Positions 8,463-17,563 of a stretch of DNA of 64,000 nucleotides are shown here, piece after piece (position 1 is the stretch's first letter; every line of letters begins with the position of its first letter). A program made the position numbers and the translations under genes. The notes under the pieces were generated by a model. That model was not told where the DNA came from and ran no database searches. It was given only the letters and a program-made list of their open reading frames with translations. The stretch is from Fluviispira vulneris (GTDB lineage: Bacteria > Bdellovibrionota_B > Oligoflexia > Silvanigrellales > Silvanigrellaceae), in the NCBI RefSeq assembly GCF_014281055.1, contig NZ_JACRSE010000001.1, positions 620,001 through 684,000 of the forward strand. Reading direction: 5' to 3'.

Positions 8463-9668
8463 TCAAAACACATCATAAATCCACTCACTTCCACAGTTGA
8501 ACCATTTTTCAATATCAAGTAATCGCTGTTTTACAATTTTCTCAGTTGCTCCTTCAACTACAAAAGAAGCAATATTATCTGTACTTTTCATTGCAGCAGT
8601 ATAATTTTGGCCAATTTTTCCAGTAACGTTATATTCTACAACCCATTCCGGTAGATCGAGGCTGGCAAATTTTTTAATTATTCCATTTTGTGGAGGAATT
8701 AATATAAATCCTGAGAGTTTATTTGCTCCTTGTGGAAATTGCATTTCTTTATAGGAATCAATCCCACATTGACTTTGAATCCAGAATTAATCAATATTAA
8801 TTCCATATGAGTGTTCAATAACTTGTCTTATTTTTCCTCCACCACTTCGGCTTGCAATTTCACACAATATAAGATTATCATCTAGTGTATGAAATATTTC
8901 AGCATGAAATGCCATATTTTTAAGCGAGGGTAGAGCTTTTATAACTCTCTGGGTAAAGTCTATCAGTCTGGTAAAAAGTTTATTATCGATATGCAATGTG
9001 TGACTTTTGAGTGATTTTTTATTTTGAAATTCGAGACAACCTGTTTCATAAACAGATGGGGATGCAAAGATAAGTTCATGATTTAAGTACAACCCATCCA
9101 CATGATACATCTTTCCATCTATGAATTCTTCTAAAATTGTATTTGCGAAAGAACTGACTTGAAAAAGATCACTTGGATTATTTAATTTTAAAGTATTTAA
9201 GGAACCTGAACCATCCTTTGGTTTTAAGATTAAAGGAAATCCATGTATTTCTGCAAATGCAATAGCATCATTTAATGCCTTCGGTTCACAATAATGCGCA
9301 ACAGGAATATTCTGACTGTGCAAAATATTTTTCATAACAACTTTATTTCTATAAGGCAAAGCTTGCGTATAGCTTTGCCCATGGAGAATAAATTCATCTC
9401 TTAATTGTGCACAGCGTAATATATCGCACTCTGATTTCCCCAGAATGGTTTTAATCTTATATTCCGTAATAATGGGACGGGCATATTCCATTAATTTCTC
9501 ATTGTCTTCATACTGAGAAAACTTTTTTATTTCTGTAAATTTTGTATGAGTGGCATTGTATTCATTGTCACAGATTAAAAATAATTCCTCTTTTAAAGAA
9601 GAAAGCCATTCACCATAAGGGATATGTTTATTATTCGCATTGCTTAAAATAAAATTTCCATGGTTCAT
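8463..9668 (-). pseudogene. ATP-grasp carboxylate-amine ligase interrupted by one in-frame TAA
   Basis: A 293-residue ORF (8787-9668) ends at TAA 8787-8789. Reading on in the same frame gives 14 sense codons (FWIQSQCGIDSYKE) and then a 93-residue ORF (8463-8744), so one base change would restore a ~401-residue protein, the usual length for single-domain ATP-grasp ligases. The first part holds the ATP-grasp core: GFPLILKPKDGSGS, ILEEFIDGKMYHVDG and the metal-binding EIASRSGGG. The second part looks like the C-terminal subdomain. Such enzymes join a carboxylate to an amine or thiol using ATP. GGAGAG lies just before the ATG at 9668. It could be a recent pseudogene, a sequencing error or a stop read through at low level. 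Confidence 0.7.
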
Positions 9669-9710
9669 TACTCTCCAAGTCTGTTCCCTTAATGCCCTAA
9701 TTCTTTTTCT

Positions 9711-10571
9711 TTAACGTCCTTTGTGTTTCCTTACCCAAAGCATAAGCTGCTCTAAAGCTTCAGTGGCAGCTTTTTTATTATAGCTTTCTCTATAATCAGC
9801 AAAAAAACCATGGTCCGCATCAGGATAAACTATTATTTTCGATCCGCTCTTGCCTTTTTCTAAGGCTTTTTCCATCTGCGCAATATGATCCCAAGTGATA
9901 TATTTATCTTTGCCACCATAAAGTCCAAGCACGGGTACAGTTAATGTTGGTGCAATATCTATGGCGGATTGCGGTTGCACAGGAGACGTCCCCGACAGAG
10001 GTCCATAAAAGGCAATTCCTGTTTTAATTTTTGGATTGTGACTTGCATAGAGCCATACTGTCTTTCCACCCCAGCAAAAACCAACAATATTTGTTTGAGC
10101 TAAATTCGCTTTTTTAGAGTTTTTAATAAAATTTAAAGTAGCGTCAATATCTCCATTGACTTGTCCAGTTGTTACTTTAGATACCACCTTAGACATGATT
10201 TCTGGAATATCTTTTAACTTGGTAACATCGCCTTGTCTGTAATAAAGATTTGGAGCAATAACAAAAAAACCTTCTTTAGCAAATCTGCGACATACATCGC
10301 GAATGTGTTCGTGTAAGCCGAAAATCTCATGGCAGACTACGAGTACTGGAAATGGTCCATTGCCTGTCGGTATAACTTGATAAGCTGGTATTTTATCTTT
10401 CCCAACGGGCACTTGCACATCACTTGCCTCAATTCCACTTAAATTCGTCGAAATTGCCGAATGAGCAATAGGCATAACGGCTAAGGCAAAACCCGTTGTT
10501 AAAGCTGTTTTAACAACAAAATCACGTCTATCAATTTGTCCATCTTTACCAGTCTCATTTTGATCTGTCAT
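9711..10571 (-). CDS. Tat-exported dienelactone hydrolase family protein
   Basis: The 286-residue protein starts with a twin-arginine signal (RRDFVVKTALTTGFALAVMP followed by an A-x-A-like site), so it is exported folded to the periplasm. The mature part is an alpha/beta hydrolase of the dienelactone hydrolase type: VVCHEIFGLHEHIRDVCRR near the oxyanion region, nucleophile Cys in VGFCWGGKT, Asp in GLYGGKDKYI and His in DADHGFFADYR. These enzymes open lactones or cleave esters. There is no chlorocatechol pathway nearby, so the substrate is unknown. The gene has about 130 bases of upstream non-coding DNA and is probably monocistronic. Confidence 0.88.
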   Translation of the reverse strand: MTDQNETGKDGQIDRRDFVVKTALTTGFALAVMPIAHSAISTNLSGIEASDVQVPVGKDKIPAYQVIPTGNGPFPVLVVCHEIFGLHEHIRDVCRRFAKEGFFVIAPNLYYRQGDVTKLKDIPEIMSKVVSKVTTGQVNGDIDATLNFIKNSKKANLAQTNIVGFCWGGKTVWLYASHNPKIKTGIAFYGPLSGTSPVQPQSAIDIAPTLTVPVLGLYGGKDKYITWDHIAQMEKALEKGKSGSKIIVYPDADHGFFADYRESYNKKAATEALEQLMLWVRKHKGR

Positions 10572-10703
10572 AATGACTCCTTAGAAAATATTAAAGGAAC
10601 AAAATCTAAATCAGTGCAGGTCTACAAAGAATAAAATTAAATAAACTTACTCTAATTCAAAACAGGATTATGCAAGAAAAAATAAAAAGAGACGGAAACT
10701 AAA

Positions 10704-12245
10704 TCAATTTGGATTTACATAAGAAAATGCATTTTTAATATTCGATAAAAGAGCAGGCATGGATTTTAATCCTTCATCTTGTGCAACTAATCGGCAAGTA
10801 ATTCTTGAACTCAATAATACACCTGGCAGACCCGCACCAGGTTGGGTATTTGCTCCCACAAAATAAAGGCCTTCAACTTCTTTTGATTTATTGGATGGCC
10901 TAAATCCAGCACTTTGCAAAATCCATGGTTCAAGTCCAAATGCATTGCCTAAATGACTTTGTAATGTCTGATCGAAGTCATCAGGTGTAAAAATACTTTT
11001 TACTACAATTGAAGATTTTAATCCTGGTAAAAATTTATCTTCAAGCATATTTGTTACTTTATCAGCGAAAGTCGTTTTGTAACTTTCCCAGTCCGTACCA
11101 CTTGCTAAATTTGCCACTGGGACCAGAGCATAAATTACCTCACCACCCTCTGGAGCCAAAGATGAGTCAGTGCGCGTTGGAATATGTAAATACAAACTAA
11201 AATCATCGAAGACAATTTTTTTTGTGAAAATATCTTCAAGCAATTCTTTATAACGTGGTCCTAAAGCAATTGTATGCTGAGGTAAATGCGTCCATTGTCT
11301 ATTCGTTCCAAAGTACATTAGAAAAGCAGACATACTATAATCTGCTTTTGTTAATTTACGTGCAAGTCTTTTAGGTTGAACATTTCCTTTTAAAACTGTT
11401 TGGACAAAACGGTTCATATCCGCATTCACTACAATTTTATTTGCTTGAATTTTTTGAAAGGGCATTTGTATTTCAAATTGATCATTATGATTTTTATGAA
11501 TAGATTCTACAGGGGAAGATAATAATACCTCGCCTCCCAGTTCCATAAATCGAGTTTGAAATGCTTTAGCGAGCGCATGCATTCCTCCAATAGGATGAAA
11601 AACACCATAAGCTCTTTCTAAACGATTTATTAAAGAATAAACCCCAGCTGCGCGGAATGGATTGCCACCAATTAAAAGAGGATGAAAACTTAAAAACTGT
11701 CTGACTTTTTCACTTTTAACGTAACGCGAGACAAGTGAATACACTGGACGTATGGCATCGAGACGTAATAAATGTGGCGCAACCCCAAGCATACTCATTG
11801 GGTTTGAAAAATCTTTATCTCCAAGTTCTATGAATCCCTTTTGAAAAACTTTTTCTGCATGCGCAAAAAAAGCAATCACGCCTTCGACATCATTTGGACT
11901 GACGCGGACAATTTCTTCTAACAATTTTTGTTTTGAATTATAATGTGCAATATTTGAGCCATCATTAAAAACAACATTGTAATATGGATCGACAGAAACA
12001 AATTGACAATAATCTTCTCTTTTTGCGCCTGACATTTGAAAAATATCGTCTATTAAAAAGGGAGCTGTAATAATTGAAGGTCCTCTATCAAAGCGATAAC
12101 CTTGTTGCACTTCGACATAGGCTCTCCCTCCTACTTTATCGAGAGCTTCTATTAATACAACCGACATCCCCATGCTTTGCATGGTTAATGCTGCAGACAA
12201 ACCACCAAAACCAGCACCAACAACCGCTATGTCAAATGATCTCAT
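10704..12245 (-). CDS. crtI: Phytoene desaturase (CrtI-type)
   Basis: The 513-residue FAD enzyme begins with the dinucleotide fold VVGAGFGGLSAALTMQ and has CrtI hallmarks: RFDRGPSIITAP, FHPLLIGGNPF, FHPIGGMHALAKA and, near the C-terminus, LYFVGANTQPGAGLPGVLLSS, the carotenoid desaturase FAD signature. It should convert 15-cis-phytoene to lycopene at the membrane surface. It is the last gene of the minus-strand crt unit, 14 bases after the crtC/crtB fusion. The C-terminal half matches classical CrtI better than its neighbour at 16056 does, which is why I give this one the phytoene step. Number of desaturation steps not deducible. Confidence 0.9.
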   Translation of the reverse strand: MRSFDIAVVGAGFGGLSAALTMQSMGMSVVLIEALDKVGGRAYVEVQQGYRFDRGPSIITAPFLIDDIFQMSGAKREDYCQFVSVDPYYNVVFNDGSNIAHYNSKQKLLEEIVRVSPNDVEGVIAFFAHAEKVFQKGFIELGDKDFSNPMSMLGVAPHLLRLDAIRPVYSLVSRYVKSEKVRQFLSFHPLLIGGNPFRAAGVYSLINRLERAYGVFHPIGGMHALAKAFQTRFMELGGEVLLSSPVESIHKNHNDQFEIQMPFQKIQANKIVVNADMNRFVQTVLKGNVQPKRLARKLTKADYSMSAFLMYFGTNRQWTHLPQHTIALGPRYKELLEDIFTKKIVFDDFSLYLHIPTRTDSSLAPEGGEVIYALVPVANLASGTDWESYKTTFADKVTNMLEDKFLPGLKSSIVVKSIFTPDDFDQTLQSHLGNAFGLEPWILQSAGFRPSNKSKEVEGLYFVGANTQPGAGLPGVLLSSRITCRLVAQDEGLKSMPALLSNIKNAFSYVNPN

Positions 12246-12259
12246 AAAATACCTTTTCT

Positions 12260-14326
12260 CTACAAAATAAGAGTTTCATCTATGGTAAAATTTCTATTTA
12301 ATTTTGCAACCTTTAAAGGAGAAAATCCAAGAATGACTTTGAAAAAAATTAAAATTCTTTCAAATTTTGAAACAATCGCCCTTTCTTTAAAAACAATCTG
12401 TTTATCTAGTAAAATTTTCCCTAAAATAGAACCATAAATAGCAAGCATAAGTCGAACACAAAAACGTGCACGCAAAGATGGAATAGTTTTTATTCCTTGA
12501 TTGGCATTTTGATAATATTTTATAGCTCTTTTTGCAAGATTATCAATAAAATCAATATTTCTATTTTGCACACCATTAAAAAAAATCTTTTCATCAATAT
12601 TTAAATTATAATATTGACAAAATGATTTAGGTATATAAATTCTCCCATTCTCAAAATCTTCTTTAATATCTCTTAAAATATTTGTAATTTGCATAGCAAT
12701 GCCTAAATGTTCTGCCGCTTTTTCTGCTTCTTCACTTTGCTGTGTTTTGAACATTTTAGCCATGAGCAAGCCGACAACACCTGCCACTCGATAACAATAC
12801 AAATAGAATTCATTAAAATTATTTGGTTGACAAAACTTCTCATCCATTTTTTGTCCAAAAATCAATTCTTCAAAATGCCTCTTCTCTAAATAAAATTCAT
12901 TGATTTTACGCCGAGCATCGAAAATAAAGTTTTCAGTTGATTTTAAATCAATATTTCTAAATAAACAAAAAGAGATACGTTCTCTAATTTGAATTAAAAA
13001 ATAAGCATCGACCAAAAAATCTTTTCCCCATAAGACATTTAAAAATTTATTGGAAAAACAAGACCCCTGCAATGCACCATCGAGAGTTGGAATATTAACC
13101 AATTCATCTGTAGCATCGTCAATTAATCTGCATAAGGTATAAACAAAATAAGACGCTTCTCTCTGTTCTCTCGAAAGCACATGCGAAGCCAAAAAGAATG
13201 ACTTACCATTATTTTTTGTGATATTTTTACAGATACTAAAAAAATCCAAATAAGATTCAAAATCGTTTAATTCAATATTAAAATATTTTGAATTAATTTT
13301 GCGCGAGCCAATTAAAAATTGCGTAATTTTTTTGCTTATATTTTTTGGTTTCAATAACTCGAGGGTAAGATTTACTTTTCCTAAACTTCGTGCACGTAAA
13401 TAAAATGGTGCTGATTCAATTTTAAAATCGACTAAGATGGTCCCAAACATTCTGGAAAGCATCAAAGCAGGATATTGCAAAAAGAAATTGGAATATTTAT
13501 AGTTCTTGACAATTTTAGTTGTCTCGACTGATAGGATCTCTGCTGCTTGCTCACTTGCATTGCTATGACAATAAAACATTTGCTTTGCATTTGGGAAGAA
13601 GTAGCAAACTTCCCACAGTCCATTTTGTTCTGAGTGCCACCAAAACCAATGATTCTTTATTTCAGACAGTTTTTCAACACCTGCATTGTGATCTAAATAA
13701 TAAGAAGCATCTTTGAATTGCAGACGACATGGTGATTTATTTTTAAGTAATTTTTCTAAATATTTGTCATAAAATAATGAATAGCGTGAAAAAAATTCTG
13801 AAAATTTTTCTCTAGGTATTTCTATCGTTTCAATAGATCCTTGAACCTTTACTGATTTCAATAAAAGTTGCCAAAAATGTTTCTTTGAACAATTATTTAT
13901 TCCTTCGCTTGAAAAATCATCAATATTTGCCTTAGGAAAAGGATTATTTAGAGTGAGATGAATAATTTTCTGAGTTGAATGACAAGGGAGTACAATTTCA
14001 AGATTGGATGATATGCCATTGAGCCAGTTTTCTATTTTATTTTCTAAATTTCCTCGATCTTTATATGAAAGAACCGCATAAGAATACGCAATAATTTTCT
14101 TGTTATCATACCAAGTCAAATATATCGTAGGAGAATTCTGTTGTAAATTTTTCTCAATAGAAAATGGATCCAATAGTGAAATAATACATAAAATATGCTG
14201 ATTTTCATAAGTGATTTCAAAGTACAACCACTCATATTGAATATTGTTCATAACCTTCGATAACAATATAGGCCTTTGGCATTCAATTTTTGCAATTTCT
14301 GAATTCTCGATTTCTAGAATTTTCAT
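12260..14326 (-). CDS. Carotenoid 1,2-hydratase (CrtC-like) fused to phytoene synthase (CrtB)
   Basis: Two enzymes lie in one 688-residue chain. Residues 1 to about 340 resemble CrtC/hydroxyneurosporene synthase: YYLDHNAG at 209-216 and NHWFWWHSEQNGLWEVCYFF mirror the DHNWG and W-W region of that lipocalin-like family. Residues from about 375 are phytoene synthase: FFLASHVLSREQREA, first aspartate motif DDATD (403-407), second motif NILRDIKEDFENGRIYIP. CrtB condenses two GGPP to phytoene; CrtC adds water across the 1,2 double bond of an acyclic carotene. The start overlaps the crtE stop by 4 bases (ATGA), so translation is coupled. Separate genes are the usual arrangement; I have not seen this fusion described. 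The CrtB half is certain, the CrtC half likely. Confidence 0.85.
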   Translation of the reverse strand: MKILEIENSEIAKIECQRPILLSKVMNNIQYEWLYFEITYENQHILCIISLLDPFSIEKNLQQNSPTIYLTWYDNKKIIAYSYAVLSYKDRGNLENKIENWLNGISSNLEIVLPCHSTQKIIHLTLNNPFPKANIDDFSSEGINNCSKKHFWQLLLKSVKVQGSIETIEIPREKFSEFFSRYSLFYDKYLEKLLKNKSPCRLQFKDASYYLDHNAGVEKLSEIKNHWFWWHSEQNGLWEVCYFFPNAKQMFYCHSNASEQAAEILSVETTKIVKNYKYSNFFLQYPALMLSRMFGTILVDFKIESAPFYLRARSLGKVNLTLELLKPKNISKKITQFLIGSRKINSKYFNIELNDFESYLDFFSICKNITKNNGKSFFLASHVLSREQREASYFVYTLCRLIDDATDELVNIPTLDGALQGSCFSNKFLNVLWGKDFLVDAYFLIQIRERISFCLFRNIDLKSTENFIFDARRKINEFYLEKRHFEELIFGQKMDEKFCQPNNFNEFYLYCYRVAGVVGLLMAKMFKTQQSEEAEKAAEHLGIAMQITNILRDIKEDFENGRIYIPKSFCQYYNLNIDEKIFFNGVQNRNIDFIDNLAKRAIKYYQNANQGIKTIPSLRARFCVRLMLAIYGSILGKILLDKQIVFKERAIVSKFERILIFFKVILGFSPLKVAKLNRNFTIDETLIL

Positions 14327-15474
14327 AAAATTGAGCTCTGTAATTCATTAAAACTTATGTGCGATTCCGCTATTAAGTTGGCTATGCTATATCTAATATT
14401 TTCTATTGGGTTCTCTAAAATAAAATGTATATATTCTCGTGATTCAGAATGACAAGAAATTTCATCAAGTAAAAGTGAGGACTGATCTAGATAATTTTGC
14501 GCATTATTATAACATTCTTTAAGACAATATTTATATAAATTATGTGATAACATAAATTCAGAATATTTTGAATTTATAAATTCATTATAAGCGTCTCTCT
14601 TTTCCTGTGACGATAATAAATCCAGAAATGTTAATGAAATTGAACTACGTAATCCAGAATTTAAATCTTCATATGATTTATGCCCACTTAAATCTGGTAA
14701 AATATTTTTAATATCATCAAACATTTGAAAAGAAAGTCCATAATACATAAATAATTTTTTAAGAGCAATTATTGTTTTCTTATCAATATCTAGAATTTGT
14801 TCTAAACAGTCGATGGAAAATTGAAGAAGCCGTGCTGTTTTTAATTCTGCACATTTTTTATAATATTCCCACCTGTGTTCAGAACTCCCAAAGAAAAGCG
14901 ATTCGATAAATTTGGGGTTATTATTGCTTAAATCAAGCGCTTGGCCTATATGACAGTCATAGAGAGTATTGACAGCAATGGAATGAAGAGATTTTGGCAA
15001 AGTTTTAATTGCTAAAAAATACATCCAAGTGCCTGTATTCAAGGTATTTGGAATGCCATACTGCAAGTAAAGCGCCTGCTGTCCTCTTCTCTCAAGACTT
15101 CCATCTTCAATATCATCTATAATTAAGCTCGCACAATGAAGAATTTCGATACAAAACAAAACTTTTAAACATTTATTTAAAGATGATTTATCTTTCTTAA
15201 CTAAACTTCGATATTCCTTTGAAAAATCATGCGCCAAAATATAATTTCTAAAAATCCATGAACACAATAAAGGGCGAATTCTTTTTGCTTTTGCATTGAG
15301 CGAATCTCTAGCTAAGACTAAAAGACTATCTTTTATACAATCTTTTATATAACTATTATAAAAAAATTGATCTGACATTTGTTTCTCAAGATTATTTAAA
15401 TATTCATTCAATTTTGTATTAAAAAAATTAAAATCTTTTAAGACATTTTGCCTTTGATTTTTATTATGCGACAA
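14323..15474 (-). CDS. crtE: Geranylgeranyl diphosphate synthase-like polyprenyl synthase
   Basis: The 383-residue product is an all-helical prenyltransferase. The first aspartate-rich motif is LIIDDIEDGSLERRG, a complete DDxxD. The second region reads FQMFDDIKNI, in which the last Asp of DDxxD is Asn. The motif KAKRIRPLL matches the substrate-binding KxxRP segment. It should elongate FPP or DMAPP with IPP to C20 GGPP for the neighbouring phytoene synthase. The start is TTG, with GGAG 8 bases upstream. The protein is longer than typical CrtE (about 300) through an N-terminal extension and a C-terminal helical tail. Its position before crtB makes the role clear, although the weaker second motif is odd. 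Confidence 0.85.
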   Translation of the reverse strand: MSHNKNQRQNVLKDFNFFNTKLNEYLNNLEKQMSDQFFYNSYIKDCIKDSLLVLARDSLNAKAKRIRPLLCSWIFRNYILAHDFSKEYRSLVKKDKSSLNKCLKVLFCIEILHCASLIIDDIEDGSLERRGQQALYLQYGIPNTLNTGTWMYFLAIKTLPKSLHSIAVNTLYDCHIGQALDLSNNNPKFIESLFFGSSEHRWEYYKKCAELKTARLLQFSIDCLEQILDIDKKTIIALKKLFMYYGLSFQMFDDIKNILPDLSGHKSYEDLNSGLRSSISLTFLDLLSSQEKRDAYNEFINSKYSEFMLSHNLYKYCLKECYNNAQNYLDQSSLLLDEISCHSESREYIHFILENPIENIRYSIANLIAESHISFNELQSSIL

Positions 15475-15500
15475 TTGCTGACTCCAGAAATGACAAAACC

Positions 15501-16046
15501 CTAAGAAGGTAAAGAATTTAAAATATTTCTCTTTGTCTTAAATATTAAGAAAAAATGCAATATAAAAATTGGTATTCCTGCTAAAGTGATTGAATATCCA
15601 ATATAGCGCGTATAATCTGCATAATTATATAGCATAATCGGACCAGATAAAGACCACGCAAACCAAGGCTTATTTGCTAAAATAAGCGATGTGAAAACAG
15701 CCCGCATTCCTGCCATAGCAAAATGCATAGAATATTCCAAACTGGTTAAACCTCCCAAAGATGATCTACTTTTCCTTTCTTCAAATACATCCCAAAATTC
15801 AATAAATAAAGTGATTAAGGTGAGAATAAGCGCTAGCCAAAGTAAAACTCCAGAAAAGTTTTCTGCAAAAAGCAAAAAAGTCGTAAACGGAAAAAATAAT
15901 GAATTAAATGAATGCAACAAGTGCTCTTTTTGTGATTCTTTTCTTTCATAGAGCCGGTATTTAAAAATATGAAAATAAAGCCCGTCAATCGTTGCAATTA
16001 AAGTAAAAATAACTAGGAAAATACAACTTGCAATTTCGAGTGTCAT
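15501..16046 (-). CDS. Polytopic membrane protein within the carotenoid operon
   Basis: The 181-residue product has about five hydrophobic segments (ASCIFLVIFTLIATIDGL, LLWLALILTLITLFIEF, the FAMAGMRAVFTSLILAN region and IGYSITLAGIPIFILHFFLIF). It has no motif that I recognise; it is not a lycopene cyclase or CruF by length or motifs. AGGA lies 7 bases before its ATG. It sits 9 bases after crtD and 26 before crtE, so it is expressed with the pigment genes and may serve in pigment modification, transport or assembly. That role is only inferred from position. Confidence 0.7.
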   Translation of the reverse strand: MTLEIASCIFLVIFTLIATIDGLYFHIFKYRLYERKESQKEHLLHSFNSLFFPFTTFLLFAENFSGVLLWLALILTLITLFIEFWDVFEERKSRSSLGGLTSLEYSMHFAMAGMRAVFTSLILANKPWFAWSLSGPIMLYNYADYTRYIGYSITLAGIPIFILHFFLIFKTKRNILNSLPS

Positions 16047-16055
16047 TTTGTTTTC

Positions 16056-17552
16056 CTAACTTAGTCTGTATTTCTTTTTAATACACCTTATAATTCTTTC
16101 AGCAGATTTCATGACCATTGTAACACCAGCACCTGGATGAACGCCACCTCCCACAAAAAAAATATTTTCAACTTTTGATTCTCCAGAAAAATGGAAAAAG
16201 AGTGGTTGAAAATTTTCATTGGTAGCACTGTATAAACCGCCCTTGAGGCTTTGGGTGCGATCGTTTAATTCTTGCGGTGTTACCATTTTAAATATTTGTC
16301 CTTGGAAAGGTATGTTCAATCTCTCTCGACAGATTTGCAAAATTTTCTCAGCATATTTTTTTGCAAATGTATTGTCCCAAATATGGCCGGAATTTATATT
16401 AGGCGCCATTGCTGAAATAAATAAAACTCTTTTAGAAATACTCTTATCTGTTGCATGCGGCCAAACCAAATAAACACAAGGATCTTCAGGAATTTTTAAT
16501 TCAACACCCACTTTATAAAAACTTTCACTCCAACTTTTAGGAAAAATTTTCAAATGATGTGATATATTTATATCATCTTGCCAATCATATAAAATGACAA
16601 ATTGACTTTCTGATGGTTTCAACGATTTATTTTTTAATTGATTGTTAAAATGGTTGCGAAGGTAATCACTATTTATCCATGTTTGACTGGCAACATAAGG
16701 ATCTCCATTGGCTACTATGAGATCGAATATTTTTTTTTCTTTTTTTTGAATTTGTTCAAACTCAAGTTCCCAACCTTTATTTTTAAAATCGCTGCCAATT
16801 GAGACTGCATTTGTTACTTTAGTTTGAAAGTGATATTTTACTTTATATTTTAAGCCCGCCTCATATAAAGACTTTGCAATATTATGAACTCCACCTCGTG
16901 GAAAGACAATTTCAGAACCGAGCTCGACATGGGCAATACTTAAAATAGCCCCAGCTGCAACTGTAGGTTGCACTCCAATATAACTTGCAAAATGAAAGAA
17001 AAACTCGCGCATATTTTGATCGCTAAAAAGCTCTTCAATGACCTTTGCATAATTTTTTAACATTGTTTTGGGATGCTGAAAAACAACACCTGATGCCATT
17101 GATTTTAGACCAATAGATAAAGCAGAGGGAGGCTCATCATTAAAAATAAATTTTTCGGCAAAATCAAAAATATCTTTTGCGATATCCAATGAATTAGACA
17201 ATTGTTCAGAAAGTTTATAATCCCTCTCTTTAAAATAAGAAATAAGTTTATCTTTTCCAAAGGGCAGTTGCCAATCTGTTCCATCAGCAAATAAAAGTCT
17301 ACAACCATCTGTCAAAGGAAGAAGTTCTGGAGCTTGAAAATCAAGTTCAGAAAAAGTTTTATAAATCTGATTAGGTAACGAAATCAGTGTTGGTCCAGTA
17401 TCCCAATTGAGTCCTTCTGTATTGGTGTATTTGTACATTTTACCACCAACATATTCACCTATATCAAAGACATCTACTTCTAAACCCATTTTCCCTAAAT
17501 GAGCCGCAACTGTCAGTCCACCCACTCCAGCGCCAATAATAGCAACCTTCAT
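16056..17552 (-). CDS. crtD: CrtD-like carotenoid 3,4-desaturase (CrtI superfamily)
   Basis: The 498-residue FAD enzyme starts AIIGAGVGGLTVAAHLGKMG and ends with FFVGGGVHPGAGVTMVMKSAE, the superfamily C-terminal signature. Internal features such as NWDTGPTLISLPNQI and FFFHFASYIGVQP are closer to hydroxyneurosporene/methoxyneurosporene desaturase (CrtD) than to phytoene desaturase. CrtD acts on 1-hydroxy carotenes, the product of CrtC, which is encoded in the same unit, so the assignment fits the pathway. GGAAGGAG sits just before the ATG. A second phytoene desaturase, as in the myxobacterial CrtIa/CrtIb pair, remains possible. Confidence 0.8.
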   Translation of the reverse strand: MKVAIIGAGVGGLTVAAHLGKMGLEVDVFDIGEYVGGKMYKYTNTEGLNWDTGPTLISLPNQIYKTFSELDFQAPELLPLTDGCRLLFADGTDWQLPFGKDKLISYFKERDYKLSEQLSNSLDIAKDIFDFAEKFIFNDEPPSALSIGLKSMASGVVFQHPKTMLKNYAKVIEELFSDQNMREFFFHFASYIGVQPTVAAGAILSIAHVELGSEIVFPRGGVHNIAKSLYEAGLKYKVKYHFQTKVTNAVSIGSDFKNKGWELEFEQIQKKEKKIFDLIVANGDPYVASQTWINSDYLRNHFNNQLKNKSLKPSESQFVILYDWQDDINISHHLKIFPKSWSESFYKVGVELKIPEDPCVYLVWPHATDKSISKRVLFISAMAPNINSGHIWDNTFAKKYAEKILQICRERLNIPFQGQIFKMVTPQELNDRTQSLKGGLYSATNENFQPLFFHFSGESKVENIFFVGGGVHPGAGVTMVMKSAERIIRCIKKKYRLS

Positions 17553-17563
17553 ATGACTCCTTC

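Noticed and set aside
15501-16046. Lycopene cyclase or CruF-type hydratase
   Set aside because: It is too short and lacks cyclase or CruF motifs; hydratase function is already covered by the CrtC-like domain.
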